Shown: positions 44,683-52,796, counted from the first letter of the stretch. The stretch is DNA of 64,000 bases from Pseudomonas chlororaphis subsp. aurantiaca (GCF_013466605.1 NZ_CP059162.1:1674001-1738000), one strand, 5' to 3'. Made by a program: numbers and translations. The notes: generated by a model not told the origin, from the letters alone.

Positions 44683-45783
44683 ATGAATCTGAATGAACCC
44701 CGCGAGCTGGCGCCACTGCTTGAAGCCTTTCTGTTGGCCTCGGGAAAACCGCAATCCATGGAGCGTCTGTTCGAGCTCTTCGAGGAAGGCGAACGGCCGG
44801 ACCCCGCAGTCTTCAAGAAGGCGCTGACGATCCTTGGCAAATCCTGCGAAGGTCGGGCCTTCGAACTCAAGGAAGTGGCCTCCGGTTATCGCCTGCAAGT
44901 GCGGGAAAAGTTCGCGCCCTGGGTTGGCCGGCTGTGGGAAGAACGGCCCCAGCGGTACTCCCGGGCGATGCTGGAAACCCTGGCGCTGATTGCTTACCGC
45001 CAGCCGATCACCCGCGGCGAGATCGAGGATGTGCGGGGCGTGGCGGTCAACAGCCAGATCGTCAAGACTTTGCTTGAGCGCGAGTGGATTCGGGTGGTCG
45101 GCTACCGTGACGTGCCGGGCAAGCCGGCGATGTTCGCCACCACCAAGGCGTTTCTCGATCACTTCAACCTGAAGAACCTCGACGACCTGCCGCCGCTGGC
45201 CGAGCTGCGCGAAATCGAAACCGAGCCGGTCCTCGACTTCGACGACGTGCCGGTGCCCGCCAGCCTGCAAGCCCTGGCCGACGCCAGCGCCGAGCCGGAA
45301 GAACCGAAGGAAGAGACCAGTTTCCACACCTTGCTGCTGGAACTGGACTCGATGGAGGAGGGAATCAAGACCGACTTCGACGATCTGCATCGCGATGGCG
45401 CGGTTGAGTCGTCCGGGGACGACTCTGTTGCCGACGCCGAGGTGGACGCCGAGATCGACCCCGAAGCGCAGACTGGTACCGAAGCCGAAGCCGAAGCTGA
45501 AGCCGAAGCCGAAGCCGAAGCCGAAGCCGAAGCCGAGGTTGCAGCGCAAGTCGAGCACCAAGCGGAGCTCGAAGCCGAGCACGAGGCCGAACTCGAAGCA
45601 GACGCTGGCGATGAGCAGGAGGCCGATGAGGATGTGCTCGGCGTCGCCGAAGCCCGCGCCAAGCTGCTGGCCGCCGTGGCGGCACTGGAACCGCCTGCTC
45701 CGGAGCTGAGCGACGAAGAGGCCGAAGCCCTGGCGCTGGCCGAGGCCATCGAGAACGAAAGACGCCTGCTGGAAGACGATTGA
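44683..45783 (+). CDS. scpB: Segregation and condensation protein B with long acidic tail
   Basis: 366 aa, 12 bp after scpA. The first ~200 residues hold the two winged helices of ScpB (LEAFLLASGKPQSMERLFEL; ETLALIAYRQPITRGEIEDV; GYRDVPGKPAMFATTKAFLD). The remaining ~160 residues are an acidic, low-complexity tail rich in Glu-Ala pairs, including nine to ten consecutive EA units coded by a GAAGCC hexamer repeat (45481-45537). The core is normal; the tail is variable in length and its role unknown. Confidence 0.9.
   Translation: MNLNEPRELAPLLEAFLLASGKPQSMERLFELFEEGERPDPAVFKKALTILGKSCEGRAFELKEVASGYRLQVREKFAPWVGRLWEERPQRYSRAMLETLALIAYRQPITRGEIEDVRGVAVNSQIVKTLLEREWIRVVGYRDVPGKPAMFATTKAFLDHFNLKNLDDLPPLAELREIETEPVLDFDDVPVPASLQALADASAEPEEPKEETSFHTLLLELDSMEEGIKTDFDDLHRDGAVESSGDDSVADAEVDAEIDPEAQTGTEAEAEAEAEAEAEAEAEAEVAAQVEHQAELEAEHEAELEADAGDEQEADEDVLGVAEARAKLLAAVAALEPPAPELSDEEAEALALAEAIENERRLLEDD
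45481..45537 (+). repeat. GAAGCC hexanucleotide tandem repeat in scpB
   Basis: Nine and a half GAAGCC-type hexamers in a row (one GAAGCT variant) encode Glu-Ala repeats. Changes of whole hexamers would keep the frame. Confidence 0.9.
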
Positions 45784-45791
45784 GTCCGCCT

Positions 45792-45899
45792 CTGTAGGAG
45801 CGAGGCTTGCCCGCGATAAAGGCTGATGCGGTGTGCCAGACATGCCCTGGCGTTGCCGATCGCGGGCAAGTCGGATCGCCGCCCGCTCGCTCCTACAGG
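45792..45899. repeat. REP pair
   Basis: TGTAGGAGCGAGGCTTGCCC at the left and the inverted GCGGGCAAG...GCTCGCTCCTACA at the right enclose ~108 bp between scpB and rluB. The rest of that 313-bp gap shows no gene and presumably holds the rluB promoter. Confidence 0.75.
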
Positions 45900-46096
45900 T
45901 CAGCCGCCCAAGTGCCTGCGCTGCCACCGGCCAGCGGAAAAACCGGTAGGCCGACACTTATCGGCTAGTCTCTGATGCGCAACCGGCGCCATGAGCGTAT
46001 GATTCGCGACCCTTTGGCGATCCCTTCGCCACAAGGCCTGTTTTTACTAGCGTTCAGGCCACTCAAGCCTGAATCGACACACCGGGAGGTGCCCAG

Positions 46097-47311
46097 ATGA
46101 GTGAAGATCAGCAAGACCAGCAGGAAATCGGCCCAGCAGGCGAAAAGCTGCAGAAAGTCCTCGCCCGTATCGGCGTCGGCTCGCGCCGTGACGTGGAGTC
46201 CTGGATCAGCCAGGGCCGGATCAAGGTCAATGGCAAAGAGGCCACCCTTGGCCTGCGCGTCGACCTGCATGACGCCATCTCCATCGATGGCAAGGTGATC
46301 AAGCGCGAAGAAGCGTCCGAATCGGTCCGCCGCGTGATCATGTACAACAAGCCCGACGGCGAAATCTGCACCCGCGACGACCCGGAAGGCCGTCCGACCG
46401 TGTTCGACAAGCTGCCGCGTCCGCGGGAAGGCCGCTGGATCAATATCGGTCGCCTCGACATCAACACCACCGGCCTGCTGATGTTCACCACCGACGGTGA
46501 GCTGGCCAACCGCCTGATGCACCCGTCCTATGAAATGGACCGTGAGTACGCGGTACGTGTGCGTGGCGAAGTCGACGACGAGATGATCGAGCGCCTGAAA
46601 GCCGGCGTAATGCTCGAAGACGGCCCGGCCAAGTTCACCGACATCCAGCAGGCTCCAGGCGGCGAAGGCTTCAACCACTGGTACCACTGCGTGGTGATGG
46701 AAGGCCGCAACCGTGAAGTGCGTCGCCTGTGGGAATCCCAGGGCCTGGTGGTCAGCCGTCTGAAGCGCGTGCGTTTCGGTCCGGTGTTCCTCAACTCCGA
46801 CCTGCCGATGGGCCGCTGGCGCGAAATGAGCCAGTACGAAGTGGACGTCCTCAGCGCCGAGGTTGGCCTGACCCCGGTGGCGCTGCCGCAGCTCAACGCC
46901 AAGAGCAAGGACAAGCTGGAGCGCATGCAGCGCAAATCCTCGCGCCCGGTGGGCAAGAGCGAGCGTGTGCGGACCCTGCGTCCGGCCCATGGCGCGCCTG
47001 CCGCCGGTGCTCCGCGCCCGTCGCGCGAGCCGCAGATCGAAGGCGAGCGTCCGGGCCGCAAGCCCGCGCCACGCCAGGATGGCGAGCGCGCTCCACGGGC
47101 GCCGCGTCCGGCTGCCGGGCGTGGTGAGTCGGGTCGCGGTACGCCAGTGGCGGATCGTCCGAGCGACACCAAGCGCCCGGCCAAGCCAGCGCCGAAGTCC
47201 AAGCGTCCGGGCATCGTCCTGGTCGACAAGGACGCACCGTCGGGCAAGCGCCGTGGTGCCCCGGCCGGTTCCGGCCAACGCCCGGGTTTCGGCCGCCGCA
47301 AGCCTGAGTGA
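46097..47311 (+). CDS. rluB: 23S rRNA pseudouridine synthase RluB
   Basis: 404 aa. An N-terminal S4 domain (EKLQKVLARIGVGSRRDVESWI) is followed by the synthase domain with catalytic Asp in GRLDINTTGLLMFTTDGEL, and MEGRNREVRRLWESQGL. It forms pseudouridine 2605 of 23S rRNA. After ~residue 260 comes a ~140-residue basic, Pro/Arg/Lys-rich tail, longer than in E. coli but usual in Pseudomonas. Confidence 0.92.
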   Translation: MSEDQQDQQEIGPAGEKLQKVLARIGVGSRRDVESWISQGRIKVNGKEATLGLRVDLHDAISIDGKVIKREEASESVRRVIMYNKPDGEICTRDDPEGRPTVFDKLPRPREGRWINIGRLDINTTGLLMFTTDGELANRLMHPSYEMDREYAVRVRGEVDDEMIERLKAGVMLEDGPAKFTDIQQAPGGEGFNHWYHCVVMEGRNREVRRLWESQGLVVSRLKRVRFGPVFLNSDLPMGRWREMSQYEVDVLSAEVGLTPVALPQLNAKSKDKLERMQRKSSRPVGKSERVRTLRPAHGAPAAGAPRPSREPQIEGERPGRKPAPRQDGERAPRAPRPAAGRGESGRGTPVADRPSDTKRPAKPAPKSKRPGIVLVDKDAPSGKRRGAPAGSGQRPGFGRRKPE

Positions 47312-47344
47312 GGCAGCCTTGAGCTGCAAGCTGTAAGCAACAAG

Positions 47345-47378
47345 AAAAAACGCCAACCTCAGGGTTGGCGTTTTTTTT
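47345..47378. terminator. Bidirectional terminator
   Basis: A-run, GCCAACC-TCAG-GGTTGGC stem-loop and T-run (47371-47378). It lies after rluB and after the convergent M29-like gene, serving both strands. Confidence 0.9.
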
Positions 47379-47385
47379 GCCTCTA

Positions 47386-47421
47386 TGTAGCCGCTGGCGC
47401 AGCGCTGCGCCAGCGGCTACA
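47386..47421. repeat. Perfect 36-bp palindrome
   Basis: Arms TGTAGCCGCTGGCGCAGC (47386-47403) and the exact complement (47404-47421) with no spacer. It belongs to the TGTAGCCGCTG family. Confidence 0.85.
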
Positions 47422-47424
47422 GGC

Positions 47425-48384
47425 TCAGAACACAAACCTGCCATCGAACACTGGCTTATCGTCCAGCGCCAGCACCCCGCTGGCAAAGATCAGGTCCAGG
47501 TGATGGCTGCCCTTGGCGCCACCGCCCAGTCCCAGGTGCAGGCCGCAATGGCGCTCCTCGAACCCCGAGTTGCGCGCGTAGAGGTCTTTCACCCCTTCGT
47601 TGGTGCCGATGCCCAGTTCCTCGATGCGCCGGTTGGACGGGTTGGCATCCAGGTACTTGTTGAAGTCCTCCGCCAGCCCCGGCACATCGGTGGCGATGCG
47701 GCTGATGGTGGAGTTCTCGATCCACAGTTCCAGCGGCGATTGCAGCACGCCGTATTTGCGCGCGAAGGGGATGGTGCCGAGGAAGGTGCCGACGAATTTC
47801 ACCCGGCCATTGATGGCCTCGCTGTGGCTGGCGATCTCTCCGGGCGCCAGATCGTAGTTGCCCACGCCGTTGATGTTGGTCCACTTCTTGATGCTGTCCA
47901 GCGGCGCTTCGAAGTACGAACCGTGGTCGTCGCGAAAGCTCAGGGTGGTGGCCTCGGACATATGCTGGATCAGGGTCGCGTTGAGCTCGGCGATGCGTTG
48001 CGGCTCGACGCTGAAGGTGTCGTAGAAGTAGTCGCCGTAGTCCTTGAACAGCAGCGATTTCTTCCAGTTTTCGGCCATCACGCCCTGCAGCGCCTGGATG
48101 AATTCCGGGCCTTGCGGGCGGGGTGGCGAGAGGGTGGAGGAGTCGTAGAAGAAGATATACAGATCGCAGTCGGCGATGGCCTGGGTCAGCATCGAGGTGG
48201 TCTCGAGGTCGAGGCGCAGGGCGGTAAAATGGAAGGGGTCGCCGGCCTGCTCGATGATGGCGGCGCTGGTGGCGGTGTACTCGGCGGTGTGGCCGATCAG
48301 GACCCTGGCGCTCTGGCGGTCGGTCAGGGCCGGATGGTGTTCGAGGTAGTAAAGGAAATGCCGGATGGCTGCGGTGTTGTCCAT
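47425..48384 (-). CDS. M29 aminopeptidase-like protein linked to a small peptide gene
   Basis: 319 aa from the ATG at 48384 behind a strong GGGAGG site. The N-terminal half is not familiar. The C-terminal third (ELGIGTNEGV, then EERHCGLHLGLGG, then SHHLDLIF) resembles the metal-binding end of M29 aminopeptidases, with Glu, Glu, His, His and Asp at plausible ligand positions; the family's Tyr is not evident. At 319 aa it is shorter than typical M29 enzymes (about 370-410). It lies 70 bp after a 45-aa peptide gene with a hairpin between. It could process or modify that peptide, or be a degenerate peptidase-fold binding protein. Function unproven. Confidence 0.7.
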   Translation of the reverse strand: MDNTAAIRHFLYYLEHHPALTDRQSARVLIGHTAEYTATSAAIIEQAGDPFHFTALRLDLETTSMLTQAIADCDLYIFFYDSSTLSPPRPQGPEFIQALQGVMAENWKKSLLFKDYGDYFYDTFSVEPQRIAELNATLIQHMSEATTLSFRDDHGSYFEAPLDSIKKWTNINGVGNYDLAPGEIASHSEAINGRVKFVGTFLGTIPFARKYGVLQSPLELWIENSTISRIATDVPGLAEDFNKYLDANPSNRRIEELGIGTNEGVKDLYARNSGFEERHCGLHLGLGGGAKGSHHLDLIFASGVLALDDKPVFDGRFVF

Positions 48385-48414
48385 GGATCCTCCCTGACGG
48401 ACAGCGAGTGAAGG

Positions 48415-48440
48415 CAGGAGCGACCGCCGGGCCGCTCCTG
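48415..48440 (-). terminator. Hairpin between peptide gene and M29-like gene
   Basis: 8-bp arms CAGGAGCG (48415-48422) and CGCTCCTG (48433-48440), no T run. It lies 14 bases after the peptide stop codon. Such hairpins can lower expression of the enzyme relative to the peptide. Confidence 0.6.
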
Positions 48441-48454
48441 TCTGATGGCCGTTT

Positions 48455-48592
48455 TTACAAAGGCCACATCGCCGTGCCGAACGGTACTATCGCATCGGCC
48501 TGCATCATTTCCACCGCGGCCTCGTGGGTCGCTGCTTCAAACCAATCGTCCAGTTGCAGTTCAGTGTCCAAGTCTTTTTCCAGTGCTTGCAT
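48455..48592 (-). CDS. 45-aa peptide, possible modified-peptide precursor
   Basis: The ATG at 48592 follows TAGGAGATTCACG. The peptide has an acidic helical N-terminal part (MQALEKDLDTELQLDDWFEA, then ATHEAAVEMMQADA) and a sharply different, uncharged end IVPFGTAMWPL. This leader/core appearance, the strong ribosome binding site, the hairpin after the stop and the adjoining peptidase-like gene suggest a ribosomally made, processed peptide. I do not recognise the family. It could also be a small regulatory protein or partner of the 319-aa protein. Confidence 0.65.
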   Translation of the reverse strand: MQALEKDLDTELQLDDWFEAATHEAAVEMMQADAIVPFGTAMWPL

Positions 48593-48760
48593 CGTGAATC
48601 TCCTAGATGACTTTTTCGGATAAAAGCAGTCGGTGAGACGGCTCGGATGTTCCACGGGGAGTGCTTGAAAACCCCAGTTGCTCAACTTGGCCGCTCGGCT
48701 TGCCGGGGGTGTGGTCCGGCAAGTGGCTGGAAACCTAGTCCAGGGTTTCTTGAAATGCAA

Positions 48761-48781
48761 AAAAATAATTGAATTATTTTT
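48761..48781. promoter_or_regulatory. AT-rich perfect palindrome
   Basis: AAAAATAATT-G-AATTATTTTT, 10-bp arms around one base, about 170 bp upstream of the peptide gene. It may be an operator or a nucleoid-protein target. Confidence 0.4.
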
Positions 48782-48926
48782 ATTGGACTTTTTTTTCTGT
48801 TTTTTGCACTGGAAAATTATCAAGGGAAAACAAAAAACTGAGCGAGCAGACAGATAAAAAAGCACTGGCCGTCAATTTGCAGTCGCCGCTGGCGCCGATC
48901 TGAAGTGGAAAAAATACGTTCCGCCT

Positions 48927-48944
48927 TGTAAAGAAATACTTACG
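48927..48944. promoter_or_regulatory. PhhR/TyrR-like box
   Basis: TGTAAA-GAAATA-CTTACG fits TGTAAA-N6-TTTACA with one perfect half. It lies between the peptide cassette and aroP; the phhA-phhR region has a related site. Confidence 0.45.
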
Positions 48945-49118
48945 AAAAAACCGCTGTCGAGTCATGGAATCGAGCCTCGTCCAGCGCTGTAAGAAAAACC
49001 TTCCGTCGCGGCTTCGATACCGCCTGCCACCGGGCTTCAAGCCGCTTGTTCCGCGGCCTCAAGGCGGGTGTGATGCAGCCCATGCCTGTGTGCAGGTGCA
49101 TAACAAGAAGGAGGCGCA

Positions 49119-49268
49119 ATGAACGCCGTGACTCACCTCAACCGATTCCCACCGAAGGACGATCCCTGTCGTACCTTCGTCGACGACCCCGACGGGTCTG
49201 TCCCGAACCTTGCCGCCGATGCCAAGCATCGAGCAGGCCCCGTGCGATTCCGGCACCCGACGCGCTGA
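49119..49268 (+). CDS. Small hypothetical protein, 49 aa
   Basis: The ATG at 49119 is preceded by a full AAGGAGG site at 49108-49114, the best in the neighbourhood. The product starts MNAVTHLNRFPPKDDPCRTF and ends in a basic stretch RFRHPTR. No known motif. The strong initiation site argues that it is translated; the sequence itself is not obviously protein-like, so it might be a leader ORF or chance. Confidence 0.4.
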   Translation: MNAVTHLNRFPPKDDPCRTFVDDPDGSVPNLAADAKHRAGPVRFRHPTR

Positions 49269-49301
49269 TAAGCCGCGTCTGGCGGCAGGGAGTCAGGGGT
49301 G

Positions 49302-49307
49302 TACAAT
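49302..49307 (+). promoter_or_regulatory. Possible -10 box upstream of the aroP leader
   Basis: TACAAT in a GTG-TACAAT-GCGCGG context resembles a sigma-70 -10 element; no clear -35 is seen. It would give a long (~320 nt) leader on aroP mRNA. Confidence 0.35.
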
Positions 49308-49483
49308 GCGCGGCGTTTTAACTGTGACCCAACTGCGTATCCGCGCATTTTGCGCCCCAACGACTGCTTTCGACGCATGACGAGCCCTGGCTCGAATGCT
49401 TGAGACACGCTCCCAAGGCCAATAATTTCAAGGCTATCCGCCTTGTTCACTCCGCCGCGTCACAAGCGTGGTGGGTTCGATTT

Positions 49484-49511
49484 CGTCACAGATAAAAACA
49501 AACAGGTGACG
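49484..49511 (+). promoter_or_regulatory. Inverted repeat covering the ribosome binding site of the 20-aa leader ORF
   Basis: CGTCAC (49484-49489) can pair with GTGACG (49506-49511), which overlaps the AGGTGA site of the leader peptide. Short and so only suggestive. Confidence 0.3.
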
Positions 49512-49512
49512 C

Positions 49513-49575
49513 ATGACCGTTAAACAAACGCTGAACTCCTGGTGCCTGCGCTGGGGTTTGATCCGCGCTGCTTAA
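49513..49575 (+). CDS. 20-aa leader peptide with two Trp codons upstream of aroP
   Basis: The reading frame MTVKQTLNSWCLRWGLIRAA starts at an ATG with AGGTGA just upstream and stops 59 bases before aroP. Two Trp, in front of an aromatic amino acid permease gene, suggest a sensing leader. No classical terminator follows the ORF, so a trp-type attenuator is not evident. Translation is unproven. Confidence 0.4.
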   Translation: MTVKQTLNSWCLRWGLIRAA

Positions 49576-49634
49576 GCCTGCTGTCGGCTGCAACGTCTAT
49601 CGAACATCATCAAACCTTGCGTGAGACCCTTTTC

Positions 49635-51056
49635 ATGAGTGGACAAAACTCGCATTCAGGCGAGCTGAAACGCGGCCTGAAAAATCGCCATATTCAACTG
49701 ATCGCCCTGGGCGGCGCGATCGGTACCGGATTGTTCCTGGGCTCCGCTGGCGTGCTCAAGTCGGCCGGGCCGTCGATGATCCTCGGCTATGCCATCTGCG
49801 GCTTCATCGCCTTCATGATCATGCGCCAGCTCGGCGAGATGATCGTCGAAGAGCCGGTGGCCGGTTCCTTCAGCCATTTCGCGCACAAGTACTGGGGCGG
49901 TTTCGCCGGTTTCCTCTCGGGCTGGAACTGCTGGATCCTGTACATCCTGGTGGGCATGTCGGAGCTGACCGCGGTCGGCAAGTACGTGCACTACTGGTGG
50001 CCGGACGTGCCGACCTGGGCCTCGGCCGCAGCGTTTTTCGTGCTGATCAACCTGATCAACCTGGCCAACGTCAAAGTCTTCGGTGAAGCCGAGTTCTGGT
50101 TCGCGATCATCAAGGTGGTGGCCATCGTCGGCATGATCGCCCTGGGCAGCTACCTGCTGGTCAGCGGTCACGGCGGCCCACAGGCCTCGGTGAGCAACCT
50201 GTGGGAACACGGCGGGTTCTTCCCCAATGGCGTCAGCGGCCTGGTGATGGCCATGGCGATCATCATGTTCTCCTTCGGTGGCCTGGAGATGCTCGGCTTT
50301 ACCGCGGCCGAGGCCGACAAGCCGAAGACCGTGATTCCCAAGGCCATCAACCAGGTGATCTATCGCATCCTGATTTTCTACATCGGTGCCCTGGTCGTGC
50401 TGTTGTCCCTGACCCCATGGAACAGCCTGCTGGAGACCCTGAATGCCTCCGGCGATGCCTACAGCGGTAGCCCGTTCGTCCAGGTGTTCTCGATGCTGGG
50501 CAGCGACACCGCGGCGCACATCCTCAACTTCGTGGTCCTGACCGCGGCCTTGTCGGTGTACAACAGCGGCACCTACTGCAACAGCCGCATGCTGCTGGGC
50601 ATGGCCGAGCAGGGCGACGCGCCGAAAGTCCTGGCGAAGATCGACAAGCGCGGCGTGCCGGTGATGTCGATCCTGGCCTCGGCGCTGGTGACCTTCGTCG
50701 CCGTGGTGCTCAACTACCTGATCCCGCAGCACGCCCTGGAGCTGCTGATGTCGCTGGTGGTCGCGACCCTGGTGATCAACTGGGCGATGATCAGCTACTC
50801 GCACTTCAAGTTCCGCCAGCACATGAACCGTACGAAACAATCGCCGCTGTTCAAGGCGCTGTGGTACCCCTACGGTAACTACGTCTGCCTGGCGTTCGTG
50901 GTGTTCATCCTCGGCATCATGCTGATGATCCCGGGCATCCAGATCTCGGTGTACGCGATTCCGGTCTGGGTCGCTTTCATGTGGGTCTGCTACGGCATCA
51001 AGAACAAGCGCAGCGCGCAGCACAGCCTGCAGGCGGCCAACGCTTCGCTGAAGTGA
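49635..51056 (+). CDS. aroP: Aromatic amino acid permease
   Basis: 473 aa, 12 membrane helices. The start is the ATG at 49635 (MSGQNSHSGELKRGLKNRHI). The amino acid-polyamine permease signature IALGGAIGTGLFLGSAGVLK and the segment LYILVGMSELTAVGKYVHYWWP are close to AroP/PheP. Closeness to arfB and the phh operon matches P. aeruginosa aroP2. It imports Phe, Tyr and Trp, fitting catabolism by PhhABC and probable PhhR control. Confidence 0.85.
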   Translation: MSGQNSHSGELKRGLKNRHIQLIALGGAIGTGLFLGSAGVLKSAGPSMILGYAICGFIAFMIMRQLGEMIVEEPVAGSFSHFAHKYWGGFAGFLSGWNCWILYILVGMSELTAVGKYVHYWWPDVPTWASAAAFFVLINLINLANVKVFGEAEFWFAIIKVVAIVGMIALGSYLLVSGHGGPQASVSNLWEHGGFFPNGVSGLVMAMAIIMFSFGGLEMLGFTAAEADKPKTVIPKAINQVIYRILIFYIGALVVLLSLTPWNSLLETLNASGDAYSGSPFVQVFSMLGSDTAAHILNFVVLTAALSVYNSGTYCNSRMLLGMAEQGDAPKVLAKIDKRGVPVMSILASALVTFVAVVLNYLIPQHALELLMSLVVATLVINWAMISYSHFKFRQHMNRTKQSPLFKALWYPYGNYVCLAFVVFILGIMLMIPGIQISVYAIPVWVAFMWVCYGIKNKRSAQHSLQAANASLK

Positions 51057-51073
51057 CGCCTGCGCAATAACGG

Positions 51074-51099
51074 AAAACCCGGCTTCGGCCGGGTTTTTT
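51074..51099 (+). terminator. Rho-independent terminator of aroP
   Basis: AAAACCCGGC-TTCG-GCCGGGTTTT with a T run, 17 bp after the aroP stop; TTCG tetraloop. Confidence 0.9.
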
Positions 51100-51160
51100 G
51101 TGGGCGCTGCAAATCCGCAGGCGCGGTATCCTGAACGCCCTGAACGCGGATTCCTTTTCC

Positions 51161-51574
51161 ATGCTGGTGATTTCCAACAACGTGCATCTGCCGGATGCCG
51201 AGATCGAGTTGACCGCCATTCGCGCGCAAGGCGCGGGTGGGCAGAACGTCAACAAGGTCTCCAGCGCGGTGCACCTGCGCTTCGACATTCCGGCCTCGTC
51301 CCTGCCGCCGTTCTATAAGGAGCGGCTGCTGGCGCTGCGCGACAGCCGCATTACCAGCGATGGGGTGATCGTCATCAAGGCCCAGCAATACCGGACCCAG
51401 GAGCAGAACCGCGCCGATGCCCTGGAGCGCCTGGTGGCGTTGATCCTCGATGCGATCAAGGTGGAGAAAAAACGCCGCCCGACCAAACCGACCCTGGGCT
51501 CGAAGACCCGGCGCCTGGAGTCCAAGAGCAAGCGCGGCAATATCAAGGCCGGCCGCGGCAAGGTCGATTACTAG
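51161..51574 (+). CDS. arfB: Ribosome rescue peptidyl-tRNA hydrolase ArfB
   Basis: 137 aa from the ATG at 51161. The GGQ motif lies in [20 protein letters not shown], and the basic C-terminal tail ([20 protein letters not shown]) enters the mRNA channel of stalled ribosomes. It frees nascent chains from non-stop complexes. Same place as in P. aeruginosa between aroP2 and phh. Confidence 0.92.
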   Translation: MLVISNNVHLPDAEIELTAIRAQGAGGQNVNKVSSAVHLRFDIPASSLPPFYKERLLALRDSRITSDGVIVIKAQQYRTQEQNRADALERLVALILDAIKVEKKRRPTKPTLGSKTRRLESKSKRGNIKAGRGKVDY

Positions 51575-51593
51575 GCTCTGTACGACAAGTACC
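51573..51593. repeat. Lone end of the MITE-like element
   Basis: AGGCTCTGTACGACAAGTAC between the convergent arfB and MFS genes matches the terminal repeats AGGTTCTGTACG (39333) and the end consensus of copy 1; no second end is seen. Confidence 0.5.
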
Positions 51594-51596
51594 GAC

Positions 51597-52796
51597 CTAG
51601 TGTTCGCCGCGCTCCTCGCGATACTTCGGCGCCTGGCGGTACAGATACAGGCTCAGCAGCAAACCGCTGCAGGCGGCGAGGGCGGCGAACAGGAAGATCG
51701 AGGCAAAGCCGAAACCGGCGGCAATCGCCCCGGCCAGCGGTCCGGTGATCCCCAGCGACAGGTCGATGAACAGCGAATAGGCGCCCACCGCCGCGCCACG
51801 GCTGGAGGCGGGGACCAGGTTGACCGCTTCCACCCCCAGCGCCGGGAACACCAGGGAGAAGCCGAAGCCGCTCAACGCCGCGCCGGCCAGGGCCCAATGG
51901 GCATCCGGCGCCAGCCACAACAGCAGCAGGCCCAGGGTTTCCACCGACAGGCAGGCGATCGCCACGCGAAAGCCGCCGAGGCGGTTGATCAGGTTGCCGA
52001 ACAGCAGGCGCGCGCCGATAAAGCTGGCGCCGAACAGGCTCAGGCACAGCACCGCGTTGGACCAGTTCTGGGTGGCGTAATACAGGGTGATGAAGGTGGC
52101 GATGGTGCCAAAACCGATCGAGCCCAGGGCCAGGCCGCAGCCATGGGGAAATACCCGGCCCAGGACATGGATAAACGGCAGGCGCTCACCGGCGACGATC
52201 GGCGCCGCCAGTTTCGGCCAGGCCAGTGCCAGGCCGAGGAGTGCCAGGAGGATGATGCTCACGCCCATGCTCCACAGCCCCAGGCGATCCACCAGCAGCA
52301 CCCCCAGCGGCGCGCCGACGGCCAGCGCGCCATAGCTGGCGATTCCGTTCCAGGAAATCACCTTGGCGGTATTCTGCGCGCCGACGCGGCCGATGCCCCA
52401 GCCGATGGAGCCCGAACCCACCAGGCTCTCGGCGCTGCCCAGCACCAGGCGCCCGACCAGCAGGCTGGCGAGGCTCAGCACCGGCAAGCTGCTCAGCCAC
52501 GCCGACAGCAGCATGAACACGCCGCTCAGGCCGCAGCCGGCCAGGCCGTACATCACCGCGCGCTTGCTGCCCAGGTTGTCGATGATCTTCCCGGCATAGG
52601 GACGGCTGAGCAGGGTGGCCAGGTATTGCACGCTGATCACCAGCCCGGCGATCACCGCGCCGAAGCCCAGCTCGCTGTGCACGTAGCCCGGCAGCACGGC
52701 CAGGGGGATGCCGATGTTCAGGTAGCCGATAAAGGTGAAAAGGACGATGGAGACGACTTGCAGCGTGACCGCCAAGGGGCGCTGGGTATCTGGCAT
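51597..52796 (-). CDS. MFS transporter (YhhS-like)
   Basis: 399 aa with 12 membrane helices. The motif-A-like loop [20 protein letters not shown] follows helix 2, and [20 protein letters not shown] lies in helix 4. Likely drug or metabolite efflux; substrate unknown. Convergent with arfB. Confidence 0.88.
   Translation of the reverse strand: MPDTQRPLAVTLQVVSIVLFTFIGYLNIGIPLAVLPGYVHSELGFGAVIAGLVISVQYLATLLSRPYAGKIIDNLGSKRAVMYGLAGCGLSGVFMLLSAWLSSLPVLSLASLLVGRLVLGSAESLVGSGSIGWGIGRVGAQNTAKVISWNGIASYGALAVGAPLGVLLVDRLGLWSMGVSIILLALLGLALAWPKLAAPIVAGERLPFIHVLGRVFPHGCGLALGSIGFGTIATFITLYYATQNWSNAVLCLSLFGASFIGARLLFGNLINRLGGFRVAIACLSVETLGLLLLWLAPDAHWALAGAALSGFGFSLVFPALGVEAVNLVPASSRGAAVGAYSLFIDLSLGITGPLAGAIAAGFGFASIFLFAALAACSGLLLSLYLYRQAPKYREERGEH

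Larger units (their letters stand above)
48593..49118. promoter_or_regulatory. AT-rich region upstream of the peptide cassette
   Basis: 526 bp with no convincing gene. About 48750-48870 is strikingly AT-rich for this genome. It contains an AT palindrome (48761-48781), an 8-bp GC hairpin (48699-48723) and a PhhR-like box (48927-48944). It should hold the cassette promoter. No clear sigma-70 or sigma-54 promoter stands out. Confidence 0.5.

Noticed and set aside
44173..45957. 594-codon minus-strand frame opposite scpA/scpB
   Set aside because: The Gly/Phe-Gly repeats are the complement of the scpB Glu-Ala repeat; scpA and scpB are clear.
47312..47424. Small RNA gene after rluB
   Set aside because: The only structures are a clear terminator and a REP-like palindrome; no promoter is visible.
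48780..49040. 86-codon minus-strand frame in the AT-rich region
   Set aside because: No ribosome binding site, composition set by the AT-rich stretch, and no resemblance to a protein.
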